NCBI RefSeq assembly: GCF_020991365.1
Contig: NZ_JAJLRA010000001.1
Location: 424,142 to 488,141 of the forward strand
Length of the DNA: 64,000 nucleotides
Reading direction: 5' to 3'
Source of the DNA: Streptacidiphilus sp. ASG 303
GTDB taxonomy: Bacteria > Actinomycetota > Actinomycetes > Streptomycetales > Streptomycetaceae
The notes under the pieces were generated by a model that ran no database searches, was not told the origin of the DNA, and worked only from the letters and a program-made list of their open reading frames with translations. Position 1 is the first letter of the stretch. Every line of letters begins with the position of its first letter. The translations under genes and the position numbers were made by a program. Of this stretch, positions 29,342-40,540 are shown one piece after another.

Positions 29342-31126
29342 TCAGGACCCGGACGCCTGCTCCGCCTCGCCCCTGGGCCTGGGCTTGGCGTCGATCCCCG
29401 CCTCGCGGCGCTGCTCGGGGGTGATCGGGGTCGGGGCCCCGGTCAGCGGGTCGCCGCCGGTCGACGTCTTCGGGAAGGCGATGACGTCCCGGATGGTGTC
29501 GTACCCGCCGAGGAGGGTCACCAGCCGGTCCAGGCCCAGCGCGATGCCGGCGTGCGGCGGCGGGCCGTAGTTGAAGGCCTCCAGCAGGAAGCCGAACTGC
29601 GAGGCGGCCTCCTCCGGGGAGAGGCCGATGGCCTCGAAGGCCCGCTGCTGGACCTCGCGCTGGTGGATACGGACGGAGCCGCCGCCGATCTCGGAGCCGT
29701 TGAGCACGAGGTCGTAGGCGTTGGACAGGGCGCTCGCCGGGTCCTTGTCGAAGGTGTCCAGGGAGGCGGCGGTGGGGGCGGTGAACGGGTGGTGGATGGC
29801 GGTCCAGCCCGTCTGCTCGCCCTTGTCGTCCTCCACCGGCTCGAACATCGGGAAGTCGACGACCCAGAGGAACGCCCACGCGGACTCGTCGATCAGGCCG
29901 CAGCGGCGGCCGATCTCCAGGCGGGCGGCGCCCAGCAGCTCCTGGGAGGCGGTGCGGCGGCCGGCGGCGAAGAAGATCGCGTCGCCCCTGGCCGCGCCGG
30001 CGGCCTCGACGAGGCCGGCCAGGTGCTCCTCGGAGAGGTTCTTGGCGACCGGGCCGCGCAGCTCGCCGGTCTCGGCGTCGACGACGACGTACGCGAGGCC
30101 GCGGGCGCCGCGGGCCTTGGCCCAGTCCTGCCAGGCGTCGAGCTGCTTGCGGGTCTGGGAGGCGCCGCCGGGCATGACGACCGCGCCGACGTAGGGGGCC
30201 TGGAAGACGCGGAACTCCGTGCCGGCGAAGTAGCCGGTGAGGTCCACCAGCTCCTGGCCGAACCGGACGTCGGGCTTGTCCGAGCCGTAGCGGGCCATGG
30301 CGTCCGCGTAGGAGAGGCGCGGCAGCGGGCGCGGGACGTCGTAGCCGTGCACCTCCTTCCACACGCGGGCGACGACCTGCTCGCCGACGTCGATGACGTC
30401 CTCCTGGTCGGCGAAGGACATCTCCACGTCGAGCTGGGTGAACTCCGGCTGCCGGTCGGCGCGGAAGTCCTCGTCGCGGAAGCAGCGGGCGATCTGGTAG
30501 TAGCGCTCCATGCCGGCGACCATCAGCAGCTGCTTGAAGAGCTGCGGGGACTGCGGCAGCGCGTACCAGGTGCCGGGCTGCAGGCGGACCGGGACGAGGA
30601 AGTCGCGGGCGCCCTCGGGGGTGGAGCGGGTGAGGTTCGGCGTCTCGATGTCGAGGAAGCCGTTCTCCTCCATCACCGTACGGATGACGTGGTTGACCTT
30701 GGAGCGCAGGCGCAGCGCGCGGGCCGGGCCCTCGCGGCGCAGGTCGAGGTAGCGGTACCGGAGCCGCACCTCCTCGTTGACCGTGCCGGGCTCGTACTCG
30801 GCGACCGGGAACGGCAGCGGGGCGGCCTCGGAGAGGACCTCCAGGTCGGCGACGACGACCTCGACGGCACCGGTGGGGATGTCGGGGTTCTCGTTGCCCT
30901 CGGGGCGCACGCGGACCTCGCCGGTGACCTTGACGCAGTACTCGGCGCGCAGGCCGTGCACCGAGTCCAGGTCGCGGACGACGACCTGCACGGTGCCGGA
31001 GGCGTCGCGCAGGTCGATGAAGGCGACGCCTCCGTGGTCGCGCCGGCGGGCGACCCAGCCGGCGAGGGTCACGGTGGTTCCGGCGTGCTCCGCGCGGAGG
31101 GTGCCCGCGTCGTGCGTGCGGATCAC
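29342..31126 (-). CDS. aspS: Aspartyl-tRNA synthetase
   Basis: Class IIb synthetase (594 aa): N-terminal OB anticodon domain (about 1-105), catalytic core with motif 2 region [20 protein letters not shown], bacterial GAD insertion (about 290-420), and motif 3 [15 protein letters not shown]. In the anticodon domain the sequence is RRRDHGG with His31; discriminating bacterial enzymes have Leu there, so this one is probably non-discriminating, also making Asp-tRNA-Asn for the GatCAB amidotransferase. That is an inference from known AspRS specificity residues. The GTG at 31124-31126 overlaps the hisS stop (GTGA), with its ribosome site AAGGAG in the last hisS codons. Confidence 0.97.
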   Translation of the reverse strand: MIRTHDAGTLRAEHAGTTVTLAGWVARRRDHGGVAFIDLRDASGTVQVVVRDLDSVHGLRAEYCVKVTGEVRVRPEGNENPDIPTGAVEVVVADLEVLSEAAPLPFPVAEYEPGTVNEEVRLRYRYLDLRREGPARALRLRSKVNHVIRTVMEENGFLDIETPNLTRSTPEGARDFLVPVRLQPGTWYALPQSPQLFKQLLMVAGMERYYQIARCFRDEDFRADRQPEFTQLDVEMSFADQEDVIDVGEQVVARVWKEVHGYDVPRPLPRLSYADAMARYGSDKPDVRFGQELVDLTGYFAGTEFRVFQAPYVGAVVMPGGASQTRKQLDAWQDWAKARGARGLAYVVVDAETGELRGPVAKNLSEEHLAGLVEAAGAARGDAIFFAAGRRTASQELLGAARLEIGRRCGLIDESAWAFLWVVDFPMFEPVEDDKGEQTGWTAIHHPFTAPTAASLDTFDKDPASALSNAYDLVLNGSEIGGGSVRIHQREVQQRAFEAIGLSPEEAASQFGFLLEAFNYGPPPHAGIALGLDRLVTLLGGYDTIRDVIAFPKTSTGGDPLTGAPTPITPEQRREAGIDAKPRPRGEAEQASGS

Positions 31127-32400
31127 GAAAGCTTCTCCTTCAGGGTGGTGACGAGAGCGTCGACGGCGACCGGGGTCTGGTCGCCGGTGGTGAGGTCCTT
31201 GAGCTGGACGACGCCGTCGGCGAGGTCGCGCTCGCCCGCGACGACGGCCCAGCGGGCGCCGGAGCGGTCGGCGGACTTCATGGCGCCCTTGAGCCCCTTG
31301 CCGCCGAAGGCGAGGTCCGCGGCGATGCCGGCCCGGCGGGCCTCGGTGACCAGGCCGAAGAGCGTCCGGTGGGCCTGCTCGCCGAGCGGCACCGCGAAGA
31401 CCTGGGTGCGGGCGGGGACGGCGACGTCCACGCCCTCGGCCCTCAGCGCCAGGACGGTGCGGTCCACGCCGAGCGCCCAGCCGACGGAGGGCAGCGCGGG
31501 GCCGCCGATCATCTCGGACAGGCCGTCGTACCGGCCGCCGCCGCCGACCGCGGACTGCGAGCCCAGGCCGTCGTGGACGAACTCGAAGGTGGTGCGGGTG
31601 TAGTAGTCCAGGCCGCGCACCAGCCGGGGGTCGTCGGTGTAGGCGACGCCGGCCGCGGTCAGCAGCTCGCGCACCTGCTCGTGGTAGGCCTTGCAGCCCT
31701 CGCACAGGTGGTCGCGCATGAGGGGCGCGCCGGCGAGCTGCTTCTGCACGGCCTCGCGCTTGTCGTCGAGGACGCGCAGCGGGTTGATCTCGGCGCGGCG
31801 GCGGGTGTCCTCGTCGAGGTCCAGGCCGCCCAGGAAGTCCTGGAGGGCGGCGCGGTAGAGGGGGCGGCACTCGCGGTCGCCGAGGCTGTTGAGCAGCAGG
31901 CGGAAGTCCCTGAGACCGAGGGAGCGGTAGGCGTCGACCGCGAGGACGATCAGCTCCGCGTCGAGTGCGGGGTCCTCCGCGCCGATCGCCTCGGCGCCGA
32001 CCTGCGAGAACTGGCGGTACCGGCCGGCCTGGGGCCGCTCGTAGCGGTAGTAGGAGCCGGAGTACCAGAGCTTGACCGGCACGTTGCCGGTGCGGTGCAG
32101 GTTGGCCTGGAGGGCTGCGCGCAGCACGGAGGCGGTGCCCTCGGGGCGCAGCGCGAGGTCGTCGCCGCCCTTGGTGGTGAGGGTGTACATCTCCTTGGTG
32201 ACGATGTCGGTGGACTCGCCGACACCGCGGGAGAAGAGGTTGACGTCCTCGAAGACGGGGGTCTCGACGTAGCCGTACCCGGCGCGGCGCAGGGGCGCGG
32301 CGATGGCCTCGCGCACGGCGAGGAAGGTCTCGGAGTCCGGCGGGATCAGGTCGTAGGTGCCCTTGGGGGCGGAGAAGGTGCTCAACTTCGCTTCCGTCAC
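31123..32400 (-). CDS. hisS: Histidyl-tRNA synthetase
   Basis: Class II synthetase (425 aa). Motif 1 region [16 protein letters not shown], the [15 protein letters not shown]-like [16 protein letters not shown], motif 2 [23 protein letters not shown], the histidine-binding [12 protein letters not shown] and motif 3 GWALGVDR are all visible; the C-terminal 95 residues are the anticodon domain. GTG start at 32398-32400 overlaps the stop of the metallohydrolase (GTGA), and its own stop overlaps aspS (GTGA), so three genes form one tightly coupled unit. Confidence 0.97.
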   Translation of the reverse strand: MTEAKLSTFSAPKGTYDLIPPDSETFLAVREAIAAPLRRAGYGYVETPVFEDVNLFSRGVGESTDIVTKEMYTLTTKGGDDLALRPEGTASVLRAALQANLHRTGNVPVKLWYSGSYYRYERPQAGRYRQFSQVGAEAIGAEDPALDAELIVLAVDAYRSLGLRDFRLLLNSLGDRECRPLYRAALQDFLGGLDLDEDTRRRAEINPLRVLDDKREAVQKQLAGAPLMRDHLCEGCKAYHEQVRELLTAAGVAYTDDPRLVRGLDYYTRTTFEFVHDGLGSQSAVGGGGRYDGLSEMIGGPALPSVGWALGVDRTVLALRAEGVDVAVPARTQVFAVPLGEQAHRTLFGLVTEARRAGIAADLAFGGKGLKGAMKSADRSGARWAVVAGERDLADGVVQLKDLTTGDQTPVAVDALVTTLKEKLS

Positions 32401-33107
32401 ATTCCTCGTCGCGGGGCGGCGGGTGCCGCCCCGGCGGCGCCGGCCGCCTGCCTGAGGTAGGGGTTGGCGGCGCGCTCGCGGCCGATGCTGGTCTGGGAGC
32501 CGTGGCCGGAGAGGACCACCGTCTCGTCCGGAAGCGGCAGGCACACGCGTGCCAGCGACCTCAGGAGTGCGGCGGAGTCGCCCCCGGGCAGGTCCGTGCG
32601 TCCGACGGAGCCGGCGAAGAGCAGGTCGCCCGAGAAGAGGACCGGGGGCACGTCCCCGGCGGCGGGCGTCCTGAACGTCACCGACCCCTCGGTATGGCCG
32701 GGTGCGTGGTCGACCGTGAGCCGCAGGCCGGCGAGGTCGAGGACGGCGCCGTCGGAGAGCTCGCGCACGTCGTCGGGCTCGCCGACGGTGATCGACCCCA
32801 TGATCTGCTGCCCGAGGGAGAGGCCGAGGCCGCGGGCCGGGTCGGCCATCATGTAGCGGTCGTCGGGGTGTATCCACGCCGGGACGCCGCGGGCGCCGCA
32901 GACCGGCACCACGGAGGCGATGTGGTCGATGTGCCCGTGGGTCAGCACCACCGCGACCGGCTTGAGCCGGTGCTCGCGGACCAGTTCCTCGACGCCGTCC
33001 GCGGCCTCGTGGCCCGGGTCGACGATCACGCACTCCTCGCCGGCGGCCGGGGCGACCAGGTAGCAGTTGGTGCCCCAGGCTCCGGCGGGGAATCCGGCGA
33101 TGAACAC
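32397..33107 (-). CDS. Metallo-beta-lactamase fold hydrolase (glyoxalase II-like)
   Basis: A 236-residue zinc hydrolase of the GloB-like group. The metal motif is [12 protein letters not shown] (HxHxDH), with further ligands in [18 protein letters not shown] and [10 protein letters not shown]. The natural substrate is unknown; a hydroxyacylglutathione- or mycothiol-conjugate type thioester is plausible in an actinomycete. GTG start at 33105-33107. It heads the operon with hisS and aspS, a placement seen in many actinobacteria, and may serve proofreading or thioester clean-up, which is speculative. Confidence 0.92.
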   Translation of the reverse strand: MFIAGFPAGAWGTNCYLVAPAAGEECVIVDPGHEAADGVEELVREHRLKPVAVVLTHGHIDHIASVVPVCGARGVPAWIHPDDRYMMADPARGLGLSLGQQIMGSITVGEPDDVRELSDGAVLDLAGLRLTVDHAPGHTEGSVTFRTPAAGDVPPVLFSGDLLFAGSVGRTDLPGGDSAALLRSLARVCLPLPDETVVLSGHGSQTSIGRERAANPYLRQAAGAAGAAPAAPRRGM

Positions 33108-33446
33108 GGGCGTCCTCGGGGGTGGGTTCGGGCGGCGGTCTCTGAGGTCTCCGGGCAGCCTACCGGCGGTGCGGTGCCGTTTGCGAACCAGATGCGGGGC
33201 CCGGCTCCCGCGCGTCCCCGCCGCTCCCCCGTCCGGCGCCGCCGCTCCCCGGGGCGGGGGCCGGCCGGGTGCGGCCCCGGCGGGGCGCGGCACGGCTGCG
33301 GTGCGGAACCGTCCGCTGACGCCGGGTTTACCCGGGACGTCCCTACACTGGCCGCCGACAGGCGCGTGCCGCACCGGCGCACGCCCCTCAGCCCCCCGGC
33401 CGCGGACCCCCGGCGGACCCCCGGCCACGAACGAGGAGACCCCCAG
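33108..33446. other. Divergent promoter region, metallohydrolase / cyclophilin
   Basis: 339 bases without a gene. Seen: a small inverted repeat CCGGGT-TTA-CCCGG at about 33322-33335, and GGAACC at 33305-33310, which resembles an ECF sigma -35. No complete promoter could be fixed with confidence. Confidence 0.5.
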
Positions 33447-34280
33447 GTGGACAGCGAGAAGCGGCGGCGGGAGCTCGCCCGGGCGAAGTACGAGCGGCAG
33501 CAGCAGCGCCGGGCCGAGGCGCAGCGGCGCGCCAGGCGGCGCAACACGGTGGTCGGCGCCTCGCTGGCCGTGGTGCTGCTCGCCGGCGGTGCCGCCTGGG
33601 CCGGGGCGTCGCTGGCGGGCGACGGCGACGCGAAGAAGGACGCCCCGGCGGCCGGCGACGCCGTGTCCGCCGCGCCGTCCGCCGCGCCGTCCGCCGCCCC
33701 CTCGGCGGACCCGGCGTCGGTCAAGGGCTGCAGGGTCCCGTCCTCGGCGAAGCCGAACGGGAAGCAGTGGAAGGCCGAGCCCGCGCTCACCGTCGACACC
33801 AAGGCGACCTACCGGGCGGTGCTGGACACCACCTGCGGGAAGGTGACGCTGGAGCTGAACCCGGCCGCGGCACCGCACACCGTCAACTCGTTCGTCTTCC
33901 TCGCCGGGCAGCACTACTTCGACCACGTGCCCTGCCACCGGCTGACCACCCAGGGCATCTACGTGCTGCAGTGCGGCGACCCGACCGGCCAGGGCTCGGG
34001 CGGCCCCGGCTACCAGTTCAAGGACGAGAACCTCAAGGGCGCCACCTACAAGGCGGGCACGGTGGCGATGGCCAACGCGGGCCCCGGCACCAACGGCAGC
34101 CAGTTCTTCCTGGTCTACAAGGACACCGAGCTGCCCCCGAACTACACGCCCTTCGGCCGGATCACCGGCGGGCTGGACGTGCTGCAGAACATCGCCGCGG
34201 GCGGCGTGGTGGGCGGCGGCGCGGACGGCGCCCCCAAGGCCGGCGTGGTGATGGACTCCGTCACCGCCGCCAAGGGCTGA
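33447..34280 (+). CDS. Membrane-anchored peptidyl-prolyl cis-trans isomerase (cyclophilin)
   Basis: A 277-residue protein with a highly basic N-terminus (KRRRELARAKYERQQQRRAE), one transmembrane helix at about residues 34-54, an Ala/Pro/Ser linker with an APSA repeat, and a cyclophilin domain from about residue 110: TTCGKVTLELNPAAAPHTVNSF, YFDHVPCHRLTTQGIYVLQCGD, GTVAMANAGPGTNGSQFFLVY and YTPFGRITGGLDVL. It should help fold exported proteins at the outer face of the membrane. The catalytic Arg position reads HRL, as in active cyclophilins. GTG at 33447 has GAGGAG ten bases upstream. Confidence 0.94.
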   Translation: MDSEKRRRELARAKYERQQQRRAEAQRRARRRNTVVGASLAVVLLAGGAAWAGASLAGDGDAKKDAPAAGDAVSAAPSAAPSAAPSADPASVKGCRVPSSAKPNGKQWKAEPALTVDTKATYRAVLDTTCGKVTLELNPAAAPHTVNSFVFLAGQHYFDHVPCHRLTTQGIYVLQCGDPTGQGSGGPGYQFKDENLKGATYKAGTVAMANAGPGTNGSQFFLVYKDTELPPNYTPFGRITGGLDVLQNIAAGGVVGGGADGAPKAGVVMDSVTAAKG

Positions 34281-34289
34281 CCGGAGGCA

Positions 34290-34311
34290 CGGGCGCCCCG
34301 GCCCGGGGCGC
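34290..34311. terminator. Likely terminator after the cyclophilin gene
   Basis: GCGCCCCGG/CCCGGGGCGC-type palindrome starting about nine bases after the cyclophilin stop. The 273-base gap to the DUF349 gene shows nothing else that I can name. Confidence 0.55.
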
Positions 34312-34553
34312 GGGCGGCGGGACCCCGCCGCGCGAAACGGGCGGCCCCGGATGCGGACAGCACCGGTGCCGGTCGCCTATGTTGCTGTTGTGTAGGGTGC
34401 CCTGACCCGGCGGCCGCCTCCACCAGGCACCGCGAAGGCGGCGCACCGGGCGGCCGGCCCGTGAGCCGGGGCGGCCGTACACCAACTGTGGACGACGTCC
34501 GCACCCCGGCGGCCCGGCGCCGCCGGGGGCGGGTGTCATGTGGAGGAGGCGCT

Positions 34554-35783
34554 GTGACCAGCGACCGGTGGGGCCGTGTCGACGAGCAGGGGACCGTCTA
34601 CGTGCGGACGGCCGAAGGAGAGCGCGTCGTCGGCTCCTGGCAGGCGGGCTCCCCGGAGGAGGCCCTCGCGTACTTCGAGCGGAAGTACGAGGGCATCGCG
34701 GTGGAGATCGGCCTCCTGGAGCGCCGCGTACGCACCACCGACCTCGCGCCCAAGGACGCGCTGACCGCGGTGGAGCACCTGCGCGCCCAGGTCGTCGAGG
34801 CCCACGCGGTGGGCGACCTCGCCGCGCTCGCCGCCCGGCTGGACGCCCTGACCGGCGAGATCGAGTCCCGCCGGGAGGAGCGCCGGGCCGCCCGGGCGAA
34901 GGCCCAGGAGGAGGCCCGGACGGCCAAGGAGCAGCTGGTCGCCGAGGCGGAGCAGCTGGCGGAGTCGACCCAGTGGCGGGAGGCCGGGGACCGGCTGCGC
35001 GCCCTGGTCGACACCTGGAAGGGCCTGCCGCGGCTCGACCGCAAGAGCGACGACGAGCTGTGGCACCGCTTCTCGCACGCCCGCTCGGCGTTCTCCAAGC
35101 GGCGCAAGGCGCACTTCGCTACCCTCGACCAGCAGCGCGAGGAGGCGCGCGCCCGCAAGGAGGAGCTGGTGGCCGAGGCGGAGGCGCTCTCCGGCTCCAC
35201 CGAGTGGGGCGAGACCGCGGCCCGCTACCGCCAGCTGATGACGGAGTGGAAGGCGGCGGGCCGCGCCCAGCGGGAGGCCGAGGACGAGCTGTGGACCCGC
35301 TTCCGCGGCGCCCAGGACGTCTTCTTCCAGGCCCGTTCGGAGGCCTTCTCCGAGCGCGACGCCGAGCAGCGGGAGAACCAGACGCAGAAGGAGGCGCTGC
35401 TGGTCGAGGCCGAGGCGCTGCTGCCGGTCACGGACCTGAAGGCGGCGAAGGCCGCCTACCGGTCGATCGGCGAGCGCTGGGAGGCGATCGGCCACGTGCC
35501 GCGCGACGCCCGGCCGCGCCTGGAGGCCCGGCTGCACACCGTGGAGCGGGCGATCCGGGAGGCCGAGGAGGCCGAGTGGCGCCGCACCAACCCGGAGGCC
35601 CGGGCGCGCGCCCAGGGCATGACGGGGCTGCTGCAGGCCGCGGTGGAGAGGCTGGAGGGCGAGGCGGAGCGGGCCCGTGCGGCGGGCAACACCGCCAAGG
35701 CCGCGAAGCTGGAGGCCGAGCTGGCCGGGCGCCGCGAGCTGCTGGAGCAGGCGCAGAAGTCGCTGGAGGAGTTCAGCGGCTGA
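34554..35783 (+). CDS. DUF349 domain-containing protein
   Basis: A 409-residue, almost wholly helical charged protein with several DUF349 repeats: ESTQWREAGDRLRALVDTWK, GSTEWGETAARYRQLMTEWK and VTDLKAAKAAYRSIGERWEA, each followed by DDELWHRFSHAR- or EDELWTRFRGAQ-type segments. The C-terminus is a coiled coil (ERLEGEAERARAAGN). The family is uncharacterised in streptomycetes; related proteins are soluble and long, which suggests a scaffold. GTG at 34554 with GGAGG seven bases before; earlier in-frame starts add a non-conserved basic leader. Convergent with relA. Confidence 0.9.
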   Translation: MTSDRWGRVDEQGTVYVRTAEGERVVGSWQAGSPEEALAYFERKYEGIAVEIGLLERRVRTTDLAPKDALTAVEHLRAQVVEAHAVGDLAALAARLDALTGEIESRREERRAARAKAQEEARTAKEQLVAEAEQLAESTQWREAGDRLRALVDTWKGLPRLDRKSDDELWHRFSHARSAFSKRRKAHFATLDQQREEARARKEELVAEAEALSGSTEWGETAARYRQLMTEWKAAGRAQREAEDELWTRFRGAQDVFFQARSEAFSERDAEQRENQTQKEALLVEAEALLPVTDLKAAKAAYRSIGERWEAIGHVPRDARPRLEARLHTVERAIREAEEAEWRRTNPEARARAQGMTGLLQAAVERLEGEAERARAAGNTAKAAKLEAELAGRRELLEQAQKSLEEFSG

Positions 35784-35805
35784 GCCGCGCCGACGGCCCG
35801 GACAC

Positions 35806-35843
35806 GGCGGCCGGGACCCCGCAGCGGCGGGGTCCCGGCCGCC
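35806..35843. terminator. Bidirectional terminator between DUF349 gene and relA
   Basis: Perfect 15-bp stem (35806-35820 and 35829-35843) with an 8-base loop, 23 bases after the DUF349 stop. Confidence 0.9.
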
Positions 35844-36012
35844 GCCGCGTCCCGGCCCGTGCCGTCCCGGCGCGCGGGGCCGGCAGAGCGGCGGGGGCGG
35901 CGGACGGCCGCCGCGCCCCGCCGGACGTACCGGTCCGTCGTGCCGCCGCCCCGGCGGGCGGCCGGGGCGGCGTCGGGGGCCGGGGCGGCGGGAACGCCGG
36001 CGGGTCGGGCCG

Positions 36013-38496
<2,484 letters not shown>

Positions 38497-38611
38497 GGGC
38501 GCTCCTCGGGCGGTGCGGGCTCCTGGGCTCCGGCGGCGGAGCGCAGGTGGAACTTCCATGGTACCGATGCGGGGGCCGCCGTGTTCCCCGCGGTCCCCCG
38601 GGAACGCCGCG

Positions 38612-38639
38612 GGGCGGGCCGGGGATTCCCGGCCCGCCC
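38612..38639. terminator. Terminator after apt
   Basis: Perfect 12-bp stem (38612-38623 and 38628-38639) with loop GATT, 43 bases beyond the apt stop and before the relA start. Confidence 0.85.
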
Positions 38640-38681
38640 TGCGGGGTGCCCCGGGCGCTCCCGGCCCGCCCCGGGCGCGCC

Positions 38682-39248
38682 TCAGACCGCGAGCAGGGCC
38701 TCCAGGGGGGCGTCGCCGAGGTGCTCGGCGAGGACGCCGCGGCCGTCGAGGAAGCCCAGCTCCATGAGGACGACCACGCCGGCCAGGTCGGCGCCGGCCT
38801 GGCGCAGCAGGTCCAGGGCGGCGGAGACGGTGCCGCCGGTGGCGAGGACGTCGTCCACCACCAGCACCCGCTCGCCGGGCGCGAAGGCGTCCTGCTGGAC
38901 CTCGATGACGGCGGAGCCGTACTCCAGGTCGTAGGCGCGGCTGTGGACCGGGCCGGGCAGCTTGCCCTGCTTGCGGATCGGCACGAAGCCGAGGCCGGCC
39001 GCGTGGGCGGCCGGGGCCGCGAGGACGAAGCCGCGCGCCTCCAGGCCCGCCACCTTGGTCGCCCCGAGCGCCCTGGCGCGCTCCGCCAGCGCCTCGACGA
39101 GCGCCCCGAAGGCGGCGGCGTCGGCGAGGAGCGGGGCGATGTCCTTGAACACCACGCCCGGCTGGGGGTAGTCGGGGACGTCCCGGATCCTGGAGAGCAG
39201 CAGCTCCGCCAGTCCGGCGTCGGGGGTGGCCGTGTGGGCGGCGGTCAA
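38682..39248 (-). CDS. apt: Adenine phosphoribosyltransferase
   Basis: Salvages adenine to AMP with PRPP. The 188-residue product has [19 protein letters not shown] at the N-terminus, [21 protein letters not shown] and the PRPP loop [18 protein letters not shown]. The start is uncertain: TTG at 39246-39248 has AAGAGG six to seven bases upstream and gives a near-normal length, while an ATG at 39285-39287 would add 13 residues. Between secF and relA, as in other streptomycetes, where purine salvage, Sec and stringent-response genes lie together. Confidence 0.93.
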   Translation of the reverse strand: MTAAHTATPDAGLAELLLSRIRDVPDYPQPGVVFKDIAPLLADAAAFGALVEALAERARALGATKVAGLEARGFVLAAPAAHAAGLGFVPIRKQGKLPGPVHSRAYDLEYGSAVIEVQQDAFAPGERVLVVDDVLATGGTVSAALDLLRQAGADLAGVVVLMELGFLDGRGVLAEHLGDAPLEALLAV

Positions 39249-39360
39249 CGTGGTCCTCTTCTCGGTGGCCGGATGGATGCCGGTCATCGACCCTACCGCC
39301 GTCCGTGCGCCGGGCGGACCGGCGGGTGCCGCCGCGGGACCGCGCCCGGGTCCCGGAAAG

Positions 39361-39402
39361 CGCCGCCGCCCGGCGGGAGTCTCCTCCCGCCGGGCGGCGG
39401 CG
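39361..39402. terminator. Terminator after secF
   Basis: Perfect 19-bp stem (39361-39379 and 39384-39402) with loop TCTC, 23 bases beyond the secF stop. Confidence 0.93.
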
Positions 39403-39424
39403 GTCGTGCGCGCGGGAACGGGGG

Positions 39425-40540
39425 TCAGTTCCGCTTGCCCGAGGGGCGGCCCCTGCCGCGGCGGCCGACGGGCTGGTTCCGCTGGCCGACGACGCCGGCC
39501 GGGACGGCGTCCTCCGGACCCTCCCCGTCCTCGCCGGGGGTCGGCCCGCCCTTCTCGGCGGCGGCCTTCGCGTCGGCGGCGCGGCGCTGCGCGACCCGCC
39601 TGGCCAGGGCCTTCATCTCGGGCTGCTCCTCCTTGAGCTGCGCCAGCAGCGGGGTGGCGACGCAGATCGAGGAGTAGGCGCCGGCCGCGAGGCCGATGAA
39701 GAGCGCCAGCGAGATGTCGTTGAGCGTGCCGGCGCCGAGGATGCCGCCGCCGATGAAGAGCAGCGCGGCGACCGGCAGCAGCGCCAGGACCGTGGTGTTG
39801 ATGGAGCGCACCAGGGTCTGGTTGAGGGCGTGGTTGGCGGCCTCGCTGTAGGTGAGGCGGTTCTGCTTGGTGATGCCGCGGGCGTTCTCCTTCACCGTGT
39901 CGAAGACGACGACGGTGTCGTAGAGCGAGTAGCCGAGGATGGTGAGGAAGCCGATCACGGTGCCCGGGGTGACCTCGAAGCCCACCAGGGCGTACACGCC
40001 GACGGTGATCACGAGGTCGTGGAGCAGGGCGACCAGGGCCGAGACCGCCATCCGCCACTCGAAGGCGATCGCCAGGTAGGCCGTCACCAGGATCATGAAG
40101 ATGATCAGGCCGGTGAGCGCCTGCTTGGAGATCTCCTTGCCCCAGCTCGGGCCGATGAGGTCGGCGTTGATGGTGTCGGCCTTGACGCCGAGGTCCTTCG
40201 AGAGCTCGTCGGTGACCTGGGCGGTGGTCTTGGTCTCGTCCTTGCTGATCTGGATGGTGACCTTGTCGCTGCCCACCGCCTGGACGATCGGGTTGGAGTG
40301 CTCCACGATCCGGTCCGCGGCCGTCCGGGCCTCGGTGGTGGTGATGCCGGGCTTGGTCACCGTGTAGACGGAGCCGCCGGTGAACTCGATGCCGAGCTTG
40401 AGCCCGTTGACGCCCAGGCCCACGAGGGCGGCGAGCAGGATCAGCGCGGACAGGGAGTACCAGAGCATGCGCCGGCCGACGAAGTCGAAGCTGACCTCGC
40501 CCTGGTAGAGGCGATGGCCGAGACTGCCGAGCTTGGACAT
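39425..40540 (-). CDS. secF: Protein translocase subunit SecF
   Basis: Membrane subunit (371 aa) that with SecD uses the proton gradient to help complete protein export. Six membrane helices are expected; seen are the first helix ([21 protein letters not shown]), the [12 protein letters not shown] motif, the periplasmic-side domain, then [21 protein letters not shown] with the conserved Asp, and [22 protein letters not shown] basic, low-complexity C-terminal tail ([12 protein letters not shown]) follows. ATG shares one base with the secD stop (TGATG). Confidence 0.96.
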   Translation of the reverse strand: MSKLGSLGHRLYQGEVSFDFVGRRMLWYSLSALILLAALVGLGVNGLKLGIEFTGGSVYTVTKPGITTTEARTAADRIVEHSNPIVQAVGSDKVTIQISKDETKTTAQVTDELSKDLGVKADTINADLIGPSWGKEISKQALTGLIIFMILVTAYLAIAFEWRMAVSALVALLHDLVITVGVYALVGFEVTPGTVIGFLTILGYSLYDTVVVFDTVKENARGITKQNRLTYSEAANHALNQTLVRSINTTVLALLPVAALLFIGGGILGAGTLNDISLALFIGLAAGAYSSICVATPLLAQLKEEQPEMKALARRVAQRRAADAKAAAEKGGPTPGEDGEGPEDAVPAGVVGQRNQPVGRRGRGRPSGKRN

